Assembly (NCBI RefSeq): GCF_017744695.1
Contig: NZ_JAGIAS010000004.1
Location: 331,303-395,302, forward strand
Source: Dyadobacter sp.
GTDB lineage: Bacteria; Bacteroidota; Bacteroidia; Cytophagales; Spirosomataceae
Length of the DNA: 64,000 nt
Direction: 5' to 3'
The notes beneath the pieces are model-generated. The model had not been told where the DNA came from and made no database searches. It saw only the letters and a program-made list of their open reading frames with translations. The position numbers were made by a program, and so were the translations under genes. Shown one piece after another: positions 8,239-16,806 of this stretch; within the stretch, counting starts at the first letter, position 1; every line of letters starts with the position of its first letter.

Positions 8239-8934
8239 TTAAAGTACGCGCATCAACTCTTCGAGCCTTTTGATATTATAGGTAGGCGATTCGTCGAACA
8301 CCAGACCCGCCGGATTGAGGTACACCGTGTCCATCCCGACCTGTTTTGCGCCGAGAATATCCGCGATCCAGTTGTCGCCCACCATCAGGCTTTCCTCCGC
8401 TGTGGTTTGCGCCAGCTCCAATGCAAACTCGAAAATACGGCGGTCGGGCTTCTTGGCGCTGGCCGTTTCGAATGTCACTACATGATCGAAGAAATGGCCG
8501 ATCTCCGAACTCGCGATTTTCCTCGCCTGGATTTCGTTGAAGCCATTCGTGATAATATGCATTCCATAGCCCGCCGCCGACACGTAGTTCAGCAAATCGA
8601 GCGCGCCTTCCAGCAAATGCTTCTTGGTAGGCAGCGAAGTAAGGTACAACTCCCCGATTTCTGTGTGCTCCGGCGGACATTCCGCGCCGAGCTCCTCAAA
8701 AACCATCCTGAAACGGTTCTCACGTATATAGCTATGGTGCAACTGCCCGCGGTCGAACGCGTCCCACAAAGCAGTATTGATTTTAAGGAATGAACCTACA
8801 AATGCCTCTAACGACGGAATGCCGTAACGGGTGAGCTGGTGATGGTGGAAAATCTCTTCCAGGGATTCGGACGAATTTCTCTCAAAATCCCAAAGTGTGT
8901 GATCCAAATCGAAGAAGATATGCTTGTATCTCAT
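8239..8934 (-). CDS. YjjG-family HAD pyrimidine nucleotidase
   Basis: 231 residues from ATG 8934; the extended frame to 8991 is rejected because HAD motif I then sits in its usual place a few residues from the start (FFDLDHTLWDFERN, nucleophile Asp near residue 9). Motif II is HIITNGF, motif III lysine is in SAKKPDRRIF, motif IV is MVGDNWIADILGAK. The DxDHTLWDFE start with a long helical cap is characteristic of the YjjG family, which removes phosphate from noncanonical pyrimidine nucleotides. It stands alone on its strand. Confidence 0.82.
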   Translation of the reverse strand: MRYKHIFFDLDHTLWDFERNSSESLEEIFHHHQLTRYGIPSLEAFVGSFLKINTALWDAFDRGQLHHSYIRENRFRMVFEELGAECPPEHTEIGELYLTSLPTKKHLLEGALDLLNYVSAAGYGMHIITNGFNEIQARKIASSEIGHFFDHVVTFETASAKKPDRRIFEFALELAQTTAEESLMVGDNWIADILGAKQVGMDTVYLNPAGLVFDESPTYNIKRLEELMRVL

Positions 8935-9316
8935 ATCTGGTAAAAATTCAATTTTTATAAGAAAAGTGAAATTACGATGTCCAGCCGACAAATACAGGGC
9001 CCGACATACTAAAATCGATCTAACTCGACGTGCGCATCGTAAATTATTTATTAAATACTATTATTTATTCTAATATGTCTACGGTGTGGTGACAACGAAT
9101 GCGATGCATCTAAAACATGCACAACTTGTTAACATCTGTTAACGGGAAATAATTTTTCTGCAAAAAGGAACTCAAACATTTGCAAATTATTTTTCAAATC
9201 CATTTCTTTGATTCGTATAATTCGAAATACCGAAAAGTCACATCTAATTTTCACCAAACCAGAAAGGAGAAACAATATCGACGAACTGCTCTACGTTAAC
9301 TAAATCGAATAGTAAA
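8935..9316. other. 382-base AT-rich gap between two diverging genes
   Basis: No coding frame is convincing here. The left half (about 9020-9080) is very AT-rich. Two copies of TGTTAAC occur at 9127-9133 and 9137-9143, 10 bases apart, each containing the palindrome GTTAAC; this could be an operator for the sigma-factor gene but could be chance in AT-rich DNA. A promoter candidate lies at 9179-9210. The leader from there to the sigma-factor ATG is about 100 bases. Confidence 0.5.
9179..9210 (+). promoter_or_regulatory. candidate Bacteroidota promoter for the ECF sigma gene
   Basis: TTTG (9179-9182), 20 bases, then TTTCTTTG (9203-9210), one mismatch from TAnnTTTG. The same TTTCTTTG box with a TTTG 19 bases upstream precedes the leuA leader at 58223-58253. 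Confidence 0.45.
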
Positions 9317-9916
9317 ATGGAGAAAGTCCAAGTTAGCGACAGTGAGTTGGTAACATTGTATATCCGGGGCAATGAGAAGGCTTTCGAGAAGCTTGTTCAG
9401 CGCCATAAGTCGAGAATATACACCACTATTTATCTGATTGTCAAGGATCAATATGTAGCCGAAGATTTATTACAGGATACATTTATTAAAGCTGTTGACA
9501 CAATTAAAGGTGGGAGATATAACGACGAAGGTAAATTCCTGCCATGGATTATACGAATCGCACACAACCTCGCCATTGATTATTTCAGACGCGATAAACG
9601 CTACCCCAATGTAGTGTTCGAAGATGGGAGCAGTGTTTTCAACACGCTGGATTTTTCGGAAGATTCCGTTGAGTCGATCCAGATTCGTCAGGAAACACAT
9701 GAGCAGCTGCGGGAGATGATCCAGCGGTTGCCCGACGTGCAGAAGCAAGTTCTGATCATGCGCCATTACGAGGACATGAGCTTTCAGGAAATTGCAGACG
9801 CCACGGGTGTGAGTATTAATACGGCATTGGGTAGGATGCGTTACGCGTTGATAAACCTGCGTAAGCAATTTAACCAACGTGCCCCACAGTATGACAAAAA
9901 CCTTTACCTACGATGA
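9317..9916 (+). CDS. ECF-type RNA polymerase sigma factor
   Basis: 199 residues. Sigma region 2 lies in 20-90 (DQYVAEDLLQDTFIKAVDTI, then FLPWIIRIAHNLAIDYFRR) and region 4 in 135-185 (LPDVQKQVLIMRHYEDMSFQEIA with the helix-turn-helix SINTALGRMRYALINLRK). No region 3, as expected for ECF factors. It should direct core polymerase to a small regulon. A short gene overlaps its last 26 bases; no standard anti-sigma with a membrane helix or zinc motif is nearby. The upstream gap is unusually long and AT-rich for this window, fitting a regulated gene. Confidence 0.92.
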   Translation: MEKVQVSDSELVTLYIRGNEKAFEKLVQRHKSRIYTTIYLIVKDQYVAEDLLQDTFIKAVDTIKGGRYNDEGKFLPWIIRIAHNLAIDYFRRDKRYPNVVFEDGSSVFNTLDFSEDSVESIQIRQETHEQLREMIQRLPDVQKQVLIMRHYEDMSFQEIADATGVSINTALGRMRYALINLRKQFNQRAPQYDKNLYLR

Positions 9917-10139
9917 TGTTGTAAGGTATTTATATGCCGAAACAACTGAGAATGAAAATGAACAGATTGTTGAGGCGCTCGCTCTTGACGACAACTTGAT
10001 GAACTTTTATCTCGATTCACTGGAAATCCAGAATCAGATGAACAGGATCACTCGGACTCCCTCCGAGAATGTGATTTCAGAAGTTTTCAGATATTCGCGA
10101 CAATTCTCTTCTAAAAGATCTGCTGCACTCCTGTACTAG
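9891..10139 (+). CDS. small unknown protein overlapping the ECF sigma gene
   Basis: 82 residues from ATG 9891, which overlaps the sigma gene by 26 bases in another frame; an earlier ATG at 9879 is possible. I recognise no family. The sequence (MTKTFTYDDVVRYLYAETTE, then acidic helices with ENENEQIVEALALDD and SLEIQNQMNRI) is soluble and probably helical. It has no membrane segment and no HxxxCxxC zinc motif. Overlap implies translational coupling with the sigma factor, so a partner role (binding, holding or degrading the sigma) is a fair inference. Confidence 0.6.
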   Translation: MTKTFTYDDVVRYLYAETTENENEQIVEALALDDNLMNFYLDSLEIQNQMNRITRTPSENVISEVFRYSRQFSSKRSAALLY

Positions 10140-10161
10140 GACGAGTTGGCAGATTTTTTTG

Positions 10162-10190
10162 TTTCCAGCTATCGGTGCGGTAGCTGGAAA
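10162..10190 (+). terminator. 10-bp hairpin after the ECF operon
   Basis: TTTCCAGCTA (10162-10171), a 9-base loop, then the exact reverse complement TAGCTGGAAA (10181-10190). The downstream tract TTGTCATTATTTTT is only moderately U-rich. On the minus strand a run of seven or more A on the left (AGATTTTTTT read on plus) would supply the U tract, but no minus gene ends here. Confidence 0.55.
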
Positions 10191-10211
10191 TTGTCATTAT
10201 TTTTAAGATTT

Positions 10212-10243
10212 GGAACGGAAACCCGCCAGTCGGTTCCCGTTCC
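10212..10243. repeat. second inverted repeat in the nth leader
   Basis: GGAACGGAAACC (10212-10223), 8-base loop, GGTTCCCGTTCC (10232-10243): 12 pairs with one mismatch. It follows the previous hairpin by 21 bases and lies 51 bases before nth. No U tract follows, so it is not an obvious terminator. Confidence 0.5.
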
Positions 10244-10294
10244 CGGTAGATTTCTGTGTCGGAATTCCATCCTTCATAGGACCATGATTGTATT

Positions 10295-10957
10295 ATGCAA
10301 AAAAAAGAACGCTATAAACTCTTCCTGGATTATTTCACCCAGAATTTCCCGGAGCCCGAAACCGAACTGCATTATTCCAATCCGTACGAGCTGTTAGTGG
10401 CGGTAGTCCTGTCGGCGCAATGTACCGACAAGCGTGTAAATATGGTCACGCCGAAGCTTTTCGAGCGTTTCCCGGATCCCGAGTCACTCGCCGCCTCCAA
10501 CTCGGAGGAGGTGTTTACTTATATCAGATCTATTTCCTACCCGAATAACAAAGCCAAACATCTGGTAGGCCTGGGAAGGATGCTGGTTGACCAGTTTCAC
10601 TCAGGGGTCCCTTCCACCGTGGAAGAATTGCAAAAATTACCCGGTGTGGGCCGCAAAACCGCCAATGTGATTGCTTCGGTGATTTTCAGCATGCCGGCAA
10701 TGGCGGTGGACACGCACGTTTTCAGGGTATCACGCAGGCTGGGCCTCGTGCCGCTTACGGCAAAGACGCCGCTAGCCGTAGAGAAGGAACTGGTGAGCCA
10801 CATTCCAAAGCATTTAATTCACAAAGCCCATCACTGGCTTATCCTGCACGGGCGCTACGTGTGTACCGCGCGCAACCCGCAGTGCTTCCAGTGCCCGCTA
10901 TCGCCATTTTGCAAATACTTTGAAAAAAATGTAAAAATCGACGTTTTTCATTCTTGA
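10295..10957 (+). CDS. nth: endonuclease III (DNA glycosylase/AP lyase)
   Basis: 220 residues, typical length. The helix-hairpin-helix motif is LPGVGRKTANV (catalytic Lys in GRKTA) and the catalytic Asp is in VDTHVFRVSRRLG. The C-terminal 4Fe-4S cluster ligands are spaced C-x6-C-x2-C-x5-C in CTARNPQCFQCPLSPFC. It removes oxidised pyrimidines and nicks the abasic site in base excision repair. It stands alone between a structured leader and the FKBP gene. Confidence 0.95.
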   Translation: MQKKERYKLFLDYFTQNFPEPETELHYSNPYELLVAVVLSAQCTDKRVNMVTPKLFERFPDPESLAASNSEEVFTYIRSISYPNNKAKHLVGLGRMLVDQFHSGVPSTVEELQKLPGVGRKTANVIASVIFSMPAMAVDTHVFRVSRRLGLVPLTAKTPLAVEKELVSHIPKHLIHKAHHWLILHGRYVCTARNPQCFQCPLSPFCKYFEKNVKIDVFHS

Positions 10958-11028
10958 TTACAACCAATTTCCGCGTAGCATGGTCTACCCTGAAACTAAA
11001 ACAATCCCATTAATTACTTAGAAAAGAA

Positions 11029-11889
11029 ATGAAGCGTATTAATCTGGTGTGGTGTGTACTACTGACGATGGCGATCGGTGTATCATCTTGTATGAAAGAT
11101 GTATCAAACAGGGATGAGGAGAAAATTGCCGAGAATGAAACTGCTATCCAAGCCGCATTGCAGGCCGACAGCTTAGGCTCAAAAGCGGTGAGGGATTCGG
11201 CCGGCTATTATTACATTATCAGAAAGCCCAATCCGGCCGGTCTGAAAGCACAGATCGGTGACGCAGCAACCATCAAATACACCGGCTACCTGCTGAATGG
11301 GACCAAGGTTATCTCTTCTACTGAGGACAACAAAACGGAATTCTCTTTCCCGGCTTACGGAGGCGTATATTGGCCAGGCATTGAGTTGGGAATTTTCAAA
11401 TTGAGAACTGGCGAAAAAGCGACTTTCTATCTGCCGTTCTACCTGGCCTCCGGCGCCGTGGATAGGGTGAATATCCCCGCTTACTCACCTATTCGCCTTG
11501 AAGTTGAGTTTATCAAAACTCGTACTGAGCCGCAGCAAATCGATGATTTCATCGCTAAAAAAGGCTATACCGTATCCGAAAGAACGCCTGATAATCTCGT
11601 AATAGTGAAAGCCAATACTGTGACCGGTGACACGATCGGCATAGGAAAATCGGTGAATGTAAAATACGTAGGAAGGCTGCTCGACGACACGAAATTCGAT
11701 GAAAATACGAGCAGTTTCGTTACAGGCAGCCCGAACACGATCCCAGGATTTGACAGGGCAATCAGAAAAATGAGAAAGGGTGAAAAGGCGATAATCGTAT
11801 TCCCGTCCAAACTAGGTTATGGCAAAACATGGACCAAATCTATTCTTCCCTATTCTCCGCTTCAATTTGAAATTGAAATTCAAAACTAG
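11029..11889 (+). CDS. lipoprotein with two FKBP-type prolyl isomerase domains
   Basis: 286 residues with a lipoprotein signal ending VSSCMKD (Cys about residue 21). Two FKBP-like domains follow: the first near 75-165 (GDAATIKYTGYLLNGTKV, WPGIELGIFKLRTGEKATFYLP) and the second near 195-285 (GKSVNVKYVGRLLDDTKFD, IPGFDRAIRKMRKGEKAIIVFP, LGYG). The second looks more canonical. The product should assist folding of exported proteins in the periplasm. Its stop TAG shares the palindrome CTAG with the stop of the convergent aminotransferase gene. Confidence 0.88.
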   Translation: MKRINLVWCVLLTMAIGVSSCMKDVSNRDEEKIAENETAIQAALQADSLGSKAVRDSAGYYYIIRKPNPAGLKAQIGDAATIKYTGYLLNGTKVISSTEDNKTEFSFPAYGGVYWPGIELGIFKLRTGEKATFYLPFYLASGAVDRVNIPAYSPIRLEVEFIKTRTEPQQIDDFIAKKGYTVSERTPDNLVIVKANTVTGDTIGIGKSVNVKYVGRLLDDTKFDENTSSFVTGSPNTIPGFDRAIRKMRKGEKAIIVFPSKLGYGKTWTKSILPYSPLQFEIEIQN

Positions 11890-13004
11890 GTTTTGAAGCA
11901 ATCGCTTATGATGCAGGCAATCAGTTCCCTGTCATCGTCATGGAGATTTGACCCTGAAGGCAAACAAATCCCGCGATTAAACAACCCTTCCGAAACGCTA
12001 CCTCCAAAACGAGGTAGCGTTTTGTATATCTCCTGACAATGCATCGGCTTCCACATTGGTCTGGATTCAATTCTGTTCGCGAAAAGCGCATTCTGAATAA
12101 GCAAAGTATCTTCATCCCCGACAATCAGCGCCGTCAACCATCGGTTTGAAAACAAACCGGGAATGCCGTTCTGAAAGCTAGCATGAGGAAGTTTGCTTAG
12201 GGAAGTTTGATAAAACAGATAGTTGGCTCTCCGTTGTTGAACCCTTTCGTCAACCACTTCCAACTGCCCCCGCCCGATCCCAGCACATACATTACTCATC
12301 CGGTAATTGTAGCCCACCTCCCGATGCGCGTAATGTGCCGTCGGCTCCCGGGCTTGTGTTGCCAGATAACGGGCCCTTGCAAGGTATGCTGCATTGTCCG
12401 AAAGCATTGCACCACCTCCCGACGTGGTAATGATTTTATTTCCATTAAAAGACAGAATACCGACATCGCCAAAGGTCCCTACCTTACGGCCATTGTATTC
12501 CGAGCCTAATGCCTCCGCAGCATCCTCAATCAAAGGGATTTCATATTTTTTACACAAATACAAAATCTCATCCAGCATGGCCGGCATACCGTACAAATGC
12601 ACGACTATCACGGCTTTGGGTTTTCTCCCGATACTTATATAATGCAGGATAGCATCTTCCAAAGCATCAGGGCACATATTCCATGTTACCGGCTCACTAT
12701 CGATAAAAACCGGCGTCGCGCCTACGTACATGATCGGATTCGCCGTCGCTACGAATGTCAAGGATTGGCAAAGGACGATGTCGCCTTGGCCGACGCCTAA
12801 TGCGAGCAATGCAAGGTGCAGCGCCGCCGTGCCCGAAGACACCGCTAATGCATGTTCACTGCCGGTGTAGCGGCACAATTCTTCCTCGAAAGCTTCGATA
12901 TTCGGTCCAACAGGCGCGATCCAGTTGCTATCAAATGCTTCCTGGATGTATTTCATTTCGCGCCCGCTCATGTGCGGGGGTGACAGGTAAATTTTATACT
13001 GCAT
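11886..13004 (-). CDS. DegT/DnrJ/EryC1/StrS family sugar aminotransferase (PglE-like)
   Basis: 372 residues from ATG 13004; the longer frame (to 13070) adds residues foreign to the family and overlaps the acetyltransferase gene. MQYKIYLSPPHMSGREMKYI is a typical start, SSGTAALHLALLALGVG binds the PLP phosphate, EDAAEALGS holds the ring-binding Asp, and LSFNGNKIITTSGGG has the Schiff-base Lys. It should transfer an amino group to a 4-keto sugar nucleotide. With the acetyltransferase and phosphosugar transferase just upstream it forms a PglC/D/E-like set for a di-N-acetylated sugar on a lipid carrier. No dehydratase (PglF) is in the window. Last gene of its run. Confidence 0.88.
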   Translation of the reverse strand: MQYKIYLSPPHMSGREMKYIQEAFDSNWIAPVGPNIEAFEEELCRYTGSEHALAVSSGTAALHLALLALGVGQGDIVLCQSLTFVATANPIMYVGATPVFIDSEPVTWNMCPDALEDAILHYISIGRKPKAVIVVHLYGMPAMLDEILYLCKKYEIPLIEDAAEALGSEYNGRKVGTFGDVGILSFNGNKIITTSGGGAMLSDNAAYLARARYLATQAREPTAHYAHREVGYNYRMSNVCAGIGRGQLEVVDERVQQRRANYLFYQTSLSKLPHASFQNGIPGLFSNRWLTALIVGDEDTLLIQNALFANRIESRPMWKPMHCQEIYKTLPRFGGSVSEGLFNRGICLPSGSNLHDDDRELIACIISDCFKT

Positions 13005-13017
13005 AGTGTGTTTTATT

Positions 13018-13608
13018 TTAACAAATGATCCTGGCAGGATTTCCAACCACCTTTGCATAATCGGGGACATCGCGAACCACCACGGAACCTGCTCCGATCA
13101 CACATTCCTTCCCGATATTTACCCCAGGCAGGACTACGCTTCCTGCGCCAATAAGCGTGCATTCGCCTACACGCACGCCTCCGCACAAGATAGCGCCCGG
13201 GCCTACATGCGCAAAGTCGCCGACGGTACATTCATGATCAGTAATAGCGGCGGTGTTGACAATCACGTGATCCCCCAGACAACAATCGACTTGAATGATT
13301 GCACGATGTACTACCACAACTCCCTCGCCTAAATGCACGGAATCATCGATGATCGCCGTCGGATGAACCGCTGCTCCAAAAGAATGCGCGACTCGCCCCG
13401 CGACCTTTCGGCGAGCGAAATTGTTGCCAATGGCGATAATCAGCTTTTCATTCTGCATCAGCCATGGATCATAAGCGACCGGAACGCATGGACCACGCCA
13501 TTTCGCATTTTGCCAATGATCATCGAACAGGCCCAAAACCTGTTCTCCACGCGCCGAAAGTATACTTGCTACCACCTTCGCATGCCCACCTGTACCGTAG
13601 ATCAGCAT
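13018..13608 (-). CDS. PglD/NeuD-like sugar O/N-acetyltransferase
   Basis: 196 residues. The N-terminus is a nucleotide-sugar binding fold (MLIYGTGGHAKVVASIL) and the C-terminal half is a left-handed beta helix of hexapeptide repeats (VHLGEGVVVV, GDHVIVNTAAITDHECTVGD, HVGPGAILCGGVRVGE, GAGSVVLPGVNIGK). The catalytic-type His lies in ITDHECTVGDFAHVGPG. It is expected to acetylate the amino group made by the neighbouring aminotransferase using acetyl-CoA. The 5' end overlaps the upstream sugar transferase gene by 7 bases. Confidence 0.87.
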   Translation of the reverse strand: MLIYGTGGHAKVVASILSARGEQVLGLFDDHWQNAKWRGPCVPVAYDPWLMQNEKLIIAIGNNFARRKVAGRVAHSFGAAVHPTAIIDDSVHLGEGVVVVHRAIIQVDCCLGDHVIVNTAAITDHECTVGDFAHVGPGAILCGGVRVGECTLIGAGSVVLPGVNIGKECVIGAGSVVVRDVPDYAKVVGNPARIIC

Positions 13609-14180
13609 GTCTTACGACCTTTGAATGGGGAAACATCAACGGCGGAACCGGCAGCATTACGCATGAACAGAAGCCCCATAGCTGTCTCGAAGATGATCCT
13701 CACATCGAGCATCAGCGAAAGGTTATCCACATAATGCAAGTCAAATTCAAACTTTTCTTCCCAACTCAGCGCATTGCGCCCATTGATTTGCGCGAGGCCG
13801 GTCATACCGGGTTTTACCGAATGCCGTAGATGCTGTTTTTCATTGTAATGCGGCAGGTATTCTTGCAACAGAGGTCTGGGCCCTACAATGCTCATATCGC
13901 CCCGTAGTACGTTCCAGAACTGCGGCAACTCGTCGATCGACGATTTCCGAAGCAATTTCCCAAGCCGGGTGAGCGGCTTGCCGTCGCCTTGTATTGTCCT
14001 GAATTTCAGGATTGCGAATAACCGCGCATCCAGCCCCGGCCTGATTTGCACAAAGATCGGGTTACCTTTAAAATGCACCGACAACACCGGCAGCAGCACA
14101 ACAAAAAACGGCAACGAGGTGATTAACCCCATTGCCGCCAGTAAAATGTCTAAGATTCTTTTTCCTTTTGAACGATACAT
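13602..14180 (-). CDS. PglC-like undecaprenyl-phosphate phosphosugar transferase
   Basis: 192 residues from ATG 14180, the size of monotopic PglC enzymes without the long WbaP/WcaJ N-terminus. A re-entrant hydrophobic helix (ILDILLAAMGLITSLPFFVVLLP) is followed by family motifs: FKGNPIFVQIRPG, FAILKFRT, the catalytic region SIDELPQFWNVLRGDMSIVGPRP and KPGMTGLAQINGRN. It should transfer a phospho-sugar from a UDP-sugar to a polyprenyl phosphate on the cytoplasmic face. A long in-frame extension to 14327 is rejected as it overlaps the E1 gene. The start is 4 bases after the E1 stop. Confidence 0.88.
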   Translation of the reverse strand: MYRSKGKRILDILLAAMGLITSLPFFVVLLPVLSVHFKGNPIFVQIRPGLDARLFAILKFRTIQGDGKPLTRLGKLLRKSSIDELPQFWNVLRGDMSIVGPRPLLQEYLPHYNEKQHLRHSVKPGMTGLAQINGRNALSWEEKFEFDLHYVDNLSLMLDVRIIFETAMGLLFMRNAAGSAVDVSPFKGRKTC

Positions 14181-14184
14181 AAGA

Positions 14185-16599
14185 TCATACGTTAAACAGC
14201 TCCGGATATTTATCTGGGGCCGCTTCGCGCATGATTTCGTAAACAGTTTCAAAAATGTCGTCCATATTAGGCTTCGAGAAATAATCGCCGTCCGAACCGT
14301 AAGGTGGGCGGTGATCCTTCGCTGCAATGGTTACCGGTGCCGAATCGAGCCAGCGATAAGCCTCTTGCCTTTCCAAAACCTGCTGCATCATAAAACCTGA
14401 CGCACTTCCGGGTAAATCCTCGTCGGCGAAAACGACCCGGTTCGTCTTTTTAATGGACTCCACTATCCGGTTGTCGACATCGAATGGCAGGAGCGTCTGC
14501 ACGTCAATGACTTCAACTTCAATTCCTGAACTCTGCAATTGAGAAGCGGCCTCCATTACTATACGACACATTGAGCCATAGGTAACAATAGTGAGGTCAT
14601 TTCCTTCTCTTAAAATTTCCGGCTGGCCTAGCGGGATATAGTATTCGCCCAGATTATCGGGCAAAATTTCTTTCTGTCGATAGGAGTTAAGCGGTTCGAC
14701 GATCAATGCAGGGTCATCGCCTTTCATTAATGTATTGTAAAAACCTGCGGCCTGAGTGAAATTTCGCGGAACAACCACGTGCAAACCACGCAAACTGCTC
14801 AGCATCGTGCCCATCGGCGATCCCGAGTGCCATATGCCTTCGAGGCGGTGGCCTCTTGTCCGAATGATCAGCGGCGCGCGCTGGCCGCCAGCCGTTCTGT
14901 ACCGCAGCGATGCCAGGTCGTCGGTAAGCGTCGCTAATGCATAGTAGATATAATCAAAATACTGAATTTCAACGATCGGCCGCAAGCCGCGCATAGCCAT
15001 GCCTATTCCCTGACCGATGATCGTCGTTTCGCGGATTCCGGTGTCGGTAATCCGGATCTCACCGTACTTCTCCTGCAAACCGGCAAATCCCTGGTTTACG
15101 TCGCCTATGAAACCGATGTCTTCCCCCAATGCCACAACACGCGGATCTTTTCCGAAAAGTACATCGAAATAGGTGCGTATCACCTCACGCCCGTCTACAA
15201 CGGGGCTATTCTCCGAATAGGTGGGGCTTACCGGCTCCACGAGCATCGGTGAGTAGCGTGTTTCGCTGTATAAGTGGGTATTGAAACGTTCTTTGTTCGC
15301 TTTGAGATTTTCTTTCAAAAACAGCTGCAAGGCATACCTCTCCGGATTCTCTTCCTTTCCAATAATCCTCAAAACCTTGCGCACGATGGCGATCATGTCC
15401 CTGCGCACAGGCAAGTAGGTCTTTTGCAGTTCGAGGATGGCATTGTTTACTTCCGCGGCAAAAGAACTGGCTGCCGCTACTGCCTGCAATAGCTGAATGG
15501 TATCATTATATTCCGCATCCAGCTCCTTCCTGTATGCCTGCCATGCCGCATTGCGCTCCTGCAGGGCCTTTTCTTTGGCTTCGCGCTCAATTTCTTCGAG
15601 TTCCTCGTCAGTGGCATAGCCATTTTTCAGGATCCAGTCGCGGAAACGCACATTGCAATCATGCTCGCGCTCCCACGCGAGCCGCTGCTTCGATTTATAC
15701 CGCTCGTGGGAACCGGAAGTGGAATGCCCTTGCGGCTGAGTGAGTTCAGTAACGTGTACCAGCACCGGCACATGTTGCTCCCTGCTGATTTTCGCCGCTT
15801 TCTGATAGGCCTCCACCAGCGCAGGATAATCCCAGCCATTCACCGTCAAAATCTCGATGCCTTCGCCGTCCTCATTCCTTTGCAGCCCGGCCAATGCCTT
15901 TGAAATACTTCCCTTCGTGGTTTGATATTCAACAGGGACCGATATTCCATAACCATCGTCCCACACCGAAACGATGACGGGAATCTGCAAAACACCTGCT
16001 GCGTTCATCGCCTCCCAAAACATTCCCTGGGAGGTAGAAGCATCACCGATCGTCGAGAAAACCACCTCATTTCCATTGCGGGAAAACGTGGTCATATCGT
16101 GCAACTCGGCATTCTCGCGGTATAGTTTGGAAGCATATCCAAGGCCGATCGCACGAGGGATCTGCCCTGCTGTAGAAGAAATATCACAAACGGAATTGTG
16201 CAATTTGGTCTGATCGAGCCAGTCCCCATTCTCATCGACCCAGCGTGTCGAGAAGTGCCCATTCATGGAACGTCCGCCCGTGTTGGGCTCGTGTTCGAGG
16301 TCGGCGTGGGCATACATTTGGGCAAAAAATTGCTGCCAGGTAAGATTCCCGACAGCCGCTTCGATGGTCTGGTCCCGATAATATCCCGAGCGAAAATCTC
16401 CCGGTTGAAAAACTTTGGAAAGTGCAATCTGTGCTACTTCCTTTCCATCTCCAAAAATCCCGAATTTAGAACGGCCGCCCATTGTATCCTTCCTCCCCAG
16501 CAAACTTACCTGACGACTTTCGCATGCTAAGCGGTAATCATCGATAATATCCTCCTTACTCAAAACACTGGAACCGGTCAAACTATCATTTTGAAGCAT
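14185..16599 (-). CDS. fused alpha/beta E1 of branched-chain-type 2-oxoacid dehydrogenase
   Basis: 804 residues from ATG 16599. The alpha part (about 1-400) has the thiamine-diphosphate region GDASTSQGMFWEAMNAAG with WDDGYGISVPVEYQTTKGS; the beta part (about 455-804) has REVIRTYFDVLFGKDPRVVALGEDIG and later FADEDLPGSASGFMMQQ. Alpha and beta are separate proteins in many bacteria; the fusion is usual for Bacteroidota versions, which are annotated as 2-oxoisovalerate or general alpha-ketoacid dehydrogenase E1. It decarboxylates branched-chain 2-oxoacids and acylates E2. No E2 or E3 gene is in the window. Oddly, it is followed 4 bases later by the sugar module. Confidence 0.9.
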   Translation of the reverse strand: MLQNDSLTGSSVLSKEDIIDDYRLACESRQVSLLGRKDTMGGRSKFGIFGDGKEVAQIALSKVFQPGDFRSGYYRDQTIEAAVGNLTWQQFFAQMYAHADLEHEPNTGGRSMNGHFSTRWVDENGDWLDQTKLHNSVCDISSTAGQIPRAIGLGYASKLYRENAELHDMTTFSRNGNEVVFSTIGDASTSQGMFWEAMNAAGVLQIPVIVSVWDDGYGISVPVEYQTTKGSISKALAGLQRNEDGEGIEILTVNGWDYPALVEAYQKAAKISREQHVPVLVHVTELTQPQGHSTSGSHERYKSKQRLAWEREHDCNVRFRDWILKNGYATDEELEEIEREAKEKALQERNAAWQAYRKELDAEYNDTIQLLQAVAAASSFAAEVNNAILELQKTYLPVRRDMIAIVRKVLRIIGKEENPERYALQLFLKENLKANKERFNTHLYSETRYSPMLVEPVSPTYSENSPVVDGREVIRTYFDVLFGKDPRVVALGEDIGFIGDVNQGFAGLQEKYGEIRITDTGIRETTIIGQGIGMAMRGLRPIVEIQYFDYIYYALATLTDDLASLRYRTAGGQRAPLIIRTRGHRLEGIWHSGSPMGTMLSSLRGLHVVVPRNFTQAAGFYNTLMKGDDPALIVEPLNSYRQKEILPDNLGEYYIPLGQPEILREGNDLTIVTYGSMCRIVMEAASQLQSSGIEVEVIDVQTLLPFDVDNRIVESIKKTNRVVFADEDLPGSASGFMMQQVLERQEAYRWLDSAPVTIAAKDHRPPYGSDGDYFSKPNMDDIFETVYEIMREAAPDKYPELFNV

Positions 16600-16656
16600 A
16601 AGCAAAAATCACGGGTTTTAATCCGTAAGTTAAATTACGTTTTTTTGAATGCAAGC

Positions 16657-16664
16657 CAAAATTA
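16657..16664 (-). promoter_or_regulatory. candidate -7 box for the E1/sugar operon
   Basis: Minus strand TAATTTTG (fits TAnnTTTG), 57 bases before the ATG at 16599. The -33 element is not clear. Confidence 0.25.
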
Positions 16665-16806
16665 TGCAGGAAAATAATAACCACGGCATCGTAACGCCTA
16701 CTTTTGGGGCATTGTTAATATTGGTTAATGATTATTATATTTAGCTTTTTAAGCGTTAATCTTGTTTAACAGTAAGTTTTTCACCACTTAAAGTATAGTT
16801 ACAACT

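Noticed and set aside
16681-16806. promoter for the DUF1573 gene
   Set aside because: AT-rich, with a TATATTTA box near 16735, but the spacing from a TTG is about 21 bases and the last base of the box does not match; too weak to list.
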